Source of the DNA: an uncultured SAR86 cluster bacterium
GTDB lineage: Bacteria; Pseudomonadota; Gammaproteobacteria; Magnimaribacterales; AG-339-G14
Direction: 5' to 3'
Length of the DNA stretch: 64,000 nucleotides
NCBI GenBank assembly: GCA_902595715.1
Contig: CACJRI010000005.1
Span: 18,183 to 82,182, forward strand
Both the position numbers and the translations under genes were made by a program. Below are positions 62,093 to 64,000 of this stretch, piece after piece. Numbering within the stretch: the stretch's first letter is position 1; the number at the start of each line of letters is the position of its first letter. Below the pieces are notes generated by a model. That model did not search any database and was not told where the DNA came from. It saw only the letters and a list, made by a program, of their open reading frames with translations.

Positions 62093-63222
62093 TGCAATTT
62101 AAAAATTTACTTTATTTAGTCTTATTTATGGTTCTGATTGCTTGTGAGACAGGAGCAGAAGAAGTTGAAAAACCAAACGAATTAAAAAAGCAAATTAACG
62201 AAAAGTTTTCTTTTGATAGAAGATGGTCGGTAAATGCATTTAAGTCATTACCTTTAGGTAAAATAAATATTGCCTCAGATCAAGATAGCGTCTTTATTTT
62301 CGATTCAAGGGGAGAAATTAAAGCATTTTCAAATAACGGAAAAAGAATTTGGAGTAAGGAAGTCAATGTTGATATTTCTACAGGGATAACTCTTGGTTTT
62401 AACAAGCTTCTATTGAGTTCTTCAAACGGAGAGGTATTTTGCCTTTCTAAAGACTCAGGAGAAACCATTTGGCGATATTCAACTTCGGGAGAAGTTTTAT
62501 CACCACCGGCTACTAATGGAGATATTGTAGCGATACAGAATATCGATGGCAGAGTAACGGCAGTTGATCTAGAAACAGGTGAGTTTAGATGGGATTACAG
62601 AAGTGTAATTCCAAACCTAACTCTGAGAGGAACTTCTGAACCTTCCTTTTACCAAGGTTTCTTATACATTGGTTTTGCAAATGGTAATTTAGCTAAGATT
62701 GAACCTCGTTCAGGAGTAACCCAATGGGAAATACCTATAACCACATCAAAAGAAACATCAGAAATTGGAAGGATTATTGACATTGATGGAAATTTTGTTT
62801 TTTCCAGCGGCATTGCTTTTGTTGCAACGTTTCAAGGAGATATTGCTGCATTGGATACTCGATCTGGAAGATTTATATGGAAAGAAAAGACCTCTACTGC
62901 AAATGATTTACTTTCTTCCAGAGGCAAAATAATTTTAATAGATGAAAAAGATCAGGTACTTGCATATTCTCAAAATTCTGGAAAATTGGAATGGTTTAAT
63001 AAAGATTTTTTCTTGAGGGAACTCACCTCTCCAAACAAATTAAAATCTTTAGTGGTTTATGGAGATTTTCAGGGCTTTCTTCATGCGCTAGATATTTCCC
63101 AAGGAGAACAAGTTGCAAGAAAAAAAGTTTCTAGATCAAAAATTATTTCAATATCTACGAAAGATGAAAATGTCTTAACCTTGGATTCGAAAGGAAAACT
63201 TTCACTCTTTACTTTGCAATGA
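62092..63222 (+). CDS. bamB: Outer-membrane assembly lipoprotein BamB
   Basis: The 376-residue lipoprotein has a signal with the LIAC lipobox and an eight-bladed PQQ-type propeller with repeated G-x-x-x-W motifs (for example GETIWRYSTSGEVLSPP, GEFRWDYRS, GRFIWKEKT and GKLEWFNKD). It assists BamA in inserting outer-membrane proteins. The ATG at 62092 is preferred over the in-frame TTG at 62089. Confidence 0.95.
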   Translation: MQFKNLLYLVLFMVLIACETGAEEVEKPNELKKQINEKFSFDRRWSVNAFKSLPLGKINIASDQDSVFIFDSRGEIKAFSNNGKRIWSKEVNVDISTGITLGFNKLLLSSSNGEVFCLSKDSGETIWRYSTSGEVLSPPATNGDIVAIQNIDGRVTAVDLETGEFRWDYRSVIPNLTLRGTSEPSFYQGFLYIGFANGNLAKIEPRSGVTQWEIPITTSKETSEIGRIIDIDGNFVFSSGIAFVATFQGDIAALDTRSGRFIWKEKTSTANDLLSSRGKIILIDEKDQVLAYSQNSGKLEWFNKDFFLRELTSPNKLKSLVVYGDFQGFLHALDISQGEQVARKKVSRSKIISISTKDENVLTLDSKGKLSLFTLQ

Positions 63223-63235
63223 TATTGTCCCCAAC

Positions 63236-64000
63236 ATGGGACCCATAGTAGCAATAATAGGTAGACCTAATGTTGGCAAATCTTCTCTTTTTAATAAAAT
63301 AATCGGAGAAGATAAAGCCATAATTGCTGATTTTTCAGGATTGACTAGAGATAGGCTTTATGGAAGTTTTTCTTTTAAATCTCGAAATTTCTCAATAGTT
63401 GATACAGGAGGAATTTCAGACGAAAGAGAAGAAATGAATCTTCTCATACTCAAGGAAATAGATAAGGCTATTGAAGAAGCTGACGGTTTTATTTTTTTAG
63501 TAGATGCTGACTATGGTTTAAGCCAAGATGATTATAAGATTCATGAAATTCTTAGAAAATCTGGAAAAAAATATATTCTTGCCTTAAATAAATCTGAACT
63601 TAAGTCTTCAGAAAAAAATATAAACGACTTTTATCAGCTTGGAGTTAAAAGCTTCATCAAAGTATCAGCTAAAAACGGTTTAGGTATAAAAAATCTTAAA
63701 GATGAAGTCTTGAATCAATTTCACATTGAAACAAGTTCCAACCTTGAGGACGAAATGGATAGTAAAAGTATCAAGGTGAGTATTCTAGGAAAACCCAATG
63801 CTGGAAAATCTACTTTTTTTAATTCTTTGATCAAAGAAAATCGTTCTATTGTTTCACCTAAGGCTGGCACAACAAGAGATGCTATTTCTAAGTCAATTGT
63901 ATTTAAAAATGACAAGATAGAACTCTTTGACACAGCGGGCTTGAGAAAAAAATCAAAAATAGATCAAGCAATAGAAAGTTTTTCAGTTTCTAAAGCTATT
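63236..64000 (+). CDS. der: Ribosome assembly GTPase Der (EngA), 3' truncated by window edge
   Basis: The visible 255 residues hold the first GTPase domain (GRPNVGKSSLFN, DTGG, and an ALNKSELK G4) and most of the second (GKPNAGKSTFFN, GTTRDA, DTAGLRKKSKI). Two tandem G domains are unique to Der, which matures the 50S subunit. The G4 of domain one reads NKSE where NKxD is expected. Der follows bamB in the conserved order. Confidence 0.95.
   Translation, partial: MGPIVAIIGRPNVGKSSLFNKIIGEDKAIIADFSGLTRDRLYGSFSFKSRNFSIVDTGGISDEREEMNLLILKEIDKAIEEADGFIFLVDADYGLSQDDYKIHEILRKSGKKYILALNKSELKSSEKNINDFYQLGVKSFIKVSAKNGLGIKNLKDEVLNQFHIETSSNLEDEMDSKSIKVSILGKPNAGKSTFFNSLIKENRSIVSPKAGTTRDAISKSIVFKNDKIELFDTAGLRKKSKIDQAIESFSVSKAI

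Noticed and set aside
1..64000. Insertion sequences, prophage, CRISPR arrays, toxin-antitoxin pairs
   Set aside because: No transposase, phage structural gene, spaced repeat array or toxin pair was seen; the nuclease at 38735 and the head of the gene at 55099 are the only phage- or recombinase-like traces.

Overview
The window is a gene-dense, AT-rich (about one third G+C by eye) chromosome segment from a free-living gammaproteobacterium with a streamlined genome. The gene neighbourhoods are gammaproteobacterial: petABC-sspA, lpoA/rsmI-rnpB-mraZ, the division and cell-wall (dcw) cluster, pyrG-kdsA-eno-ftsB-ispDF-surE-pcm, aspS-yebC-ybgC-tolQRAB-pal-cpoB, and isc-ndk-rodZ-ispG-hisS-yfgM-bamB-der. 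Low GC, tiny intergenic gaps, many short overlaps and missing accessory genes fit a marine oligotroph of the SAR86 type. That placement is inference and needs a marker-gene tree. No insertion sequence, prophage, CRISPR array or rRNA was seen. The only stretch over 300 bases without a protein gene is 4779-5250, which holds RNase P RNA and the mraZ control region.

Layout. 1-2257: cytochrome bc1 complex (petA cut by the window edge, petB, petC). 2262-4778: sspA, a short lpoA on the minus strand, and rsmI. 4792-5125: rnpB. 5251-20852: dcw cluster in an unusual order, mraZ-rsmH-ftsL-ftsQ-ftsA-ftsZ-ftsI-murE-murF-mraY-murD-ftsW-murG-murC-ddl. 20925-26055: rpsF (with a long repetitive acidic tail)-rpsR-rplI-dnaB-alr and a diiron protein. 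26121-32703: pyrG to pcm. 32706-35870: fdxA, pncC/cinA, recA behind a LexA box, proS. 35941-43763: fmdB-type protein, aspS, yebC, a small PD-(D/E)XK nuclease where ruvCAB usually sits, then tol-pal. 43784-47546: tRNA-Lys, crcB, HIT protein, bepA, perM-type permease, bcp. 47614-50196: dapA, bamC, purC. 50188-55099 (minus): a three-gene 2-oxoacid:ferredoxin oxidoreductase operon whose first protein has a recombinase-like N-terminus. 55269-64000: a reduced isc operon with a fused ferredoxin-IscA gene, then ndk, rodZ, ispG, hisS, yfgM, bamB and a partial der.

Together the genes cover respiration, division and peptidoglycan synthesis, outer-membrane assembly (BamB, BamC, BepA, Tol-Pal, LpoA), isoprenoid (IspD, F, G) and Kdo synthesis, translation, DNA replication and recombination, and Fe-S assembly. 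The most unusual items are the Fdx-IscA fusion in an isc operon without hscBA or iscR, the nuclease in the ruvCAB slot, the S6 tail, the recombinase-like N-terminus on the oxidoreductase subunit, the relocation of ftsQAZ, and a ProS without its editing domain. Gene expression also looks compact: many TTG starts coupled to upstream stops, probable leaderless mRNAs, and convergent genes that touch or overlap.
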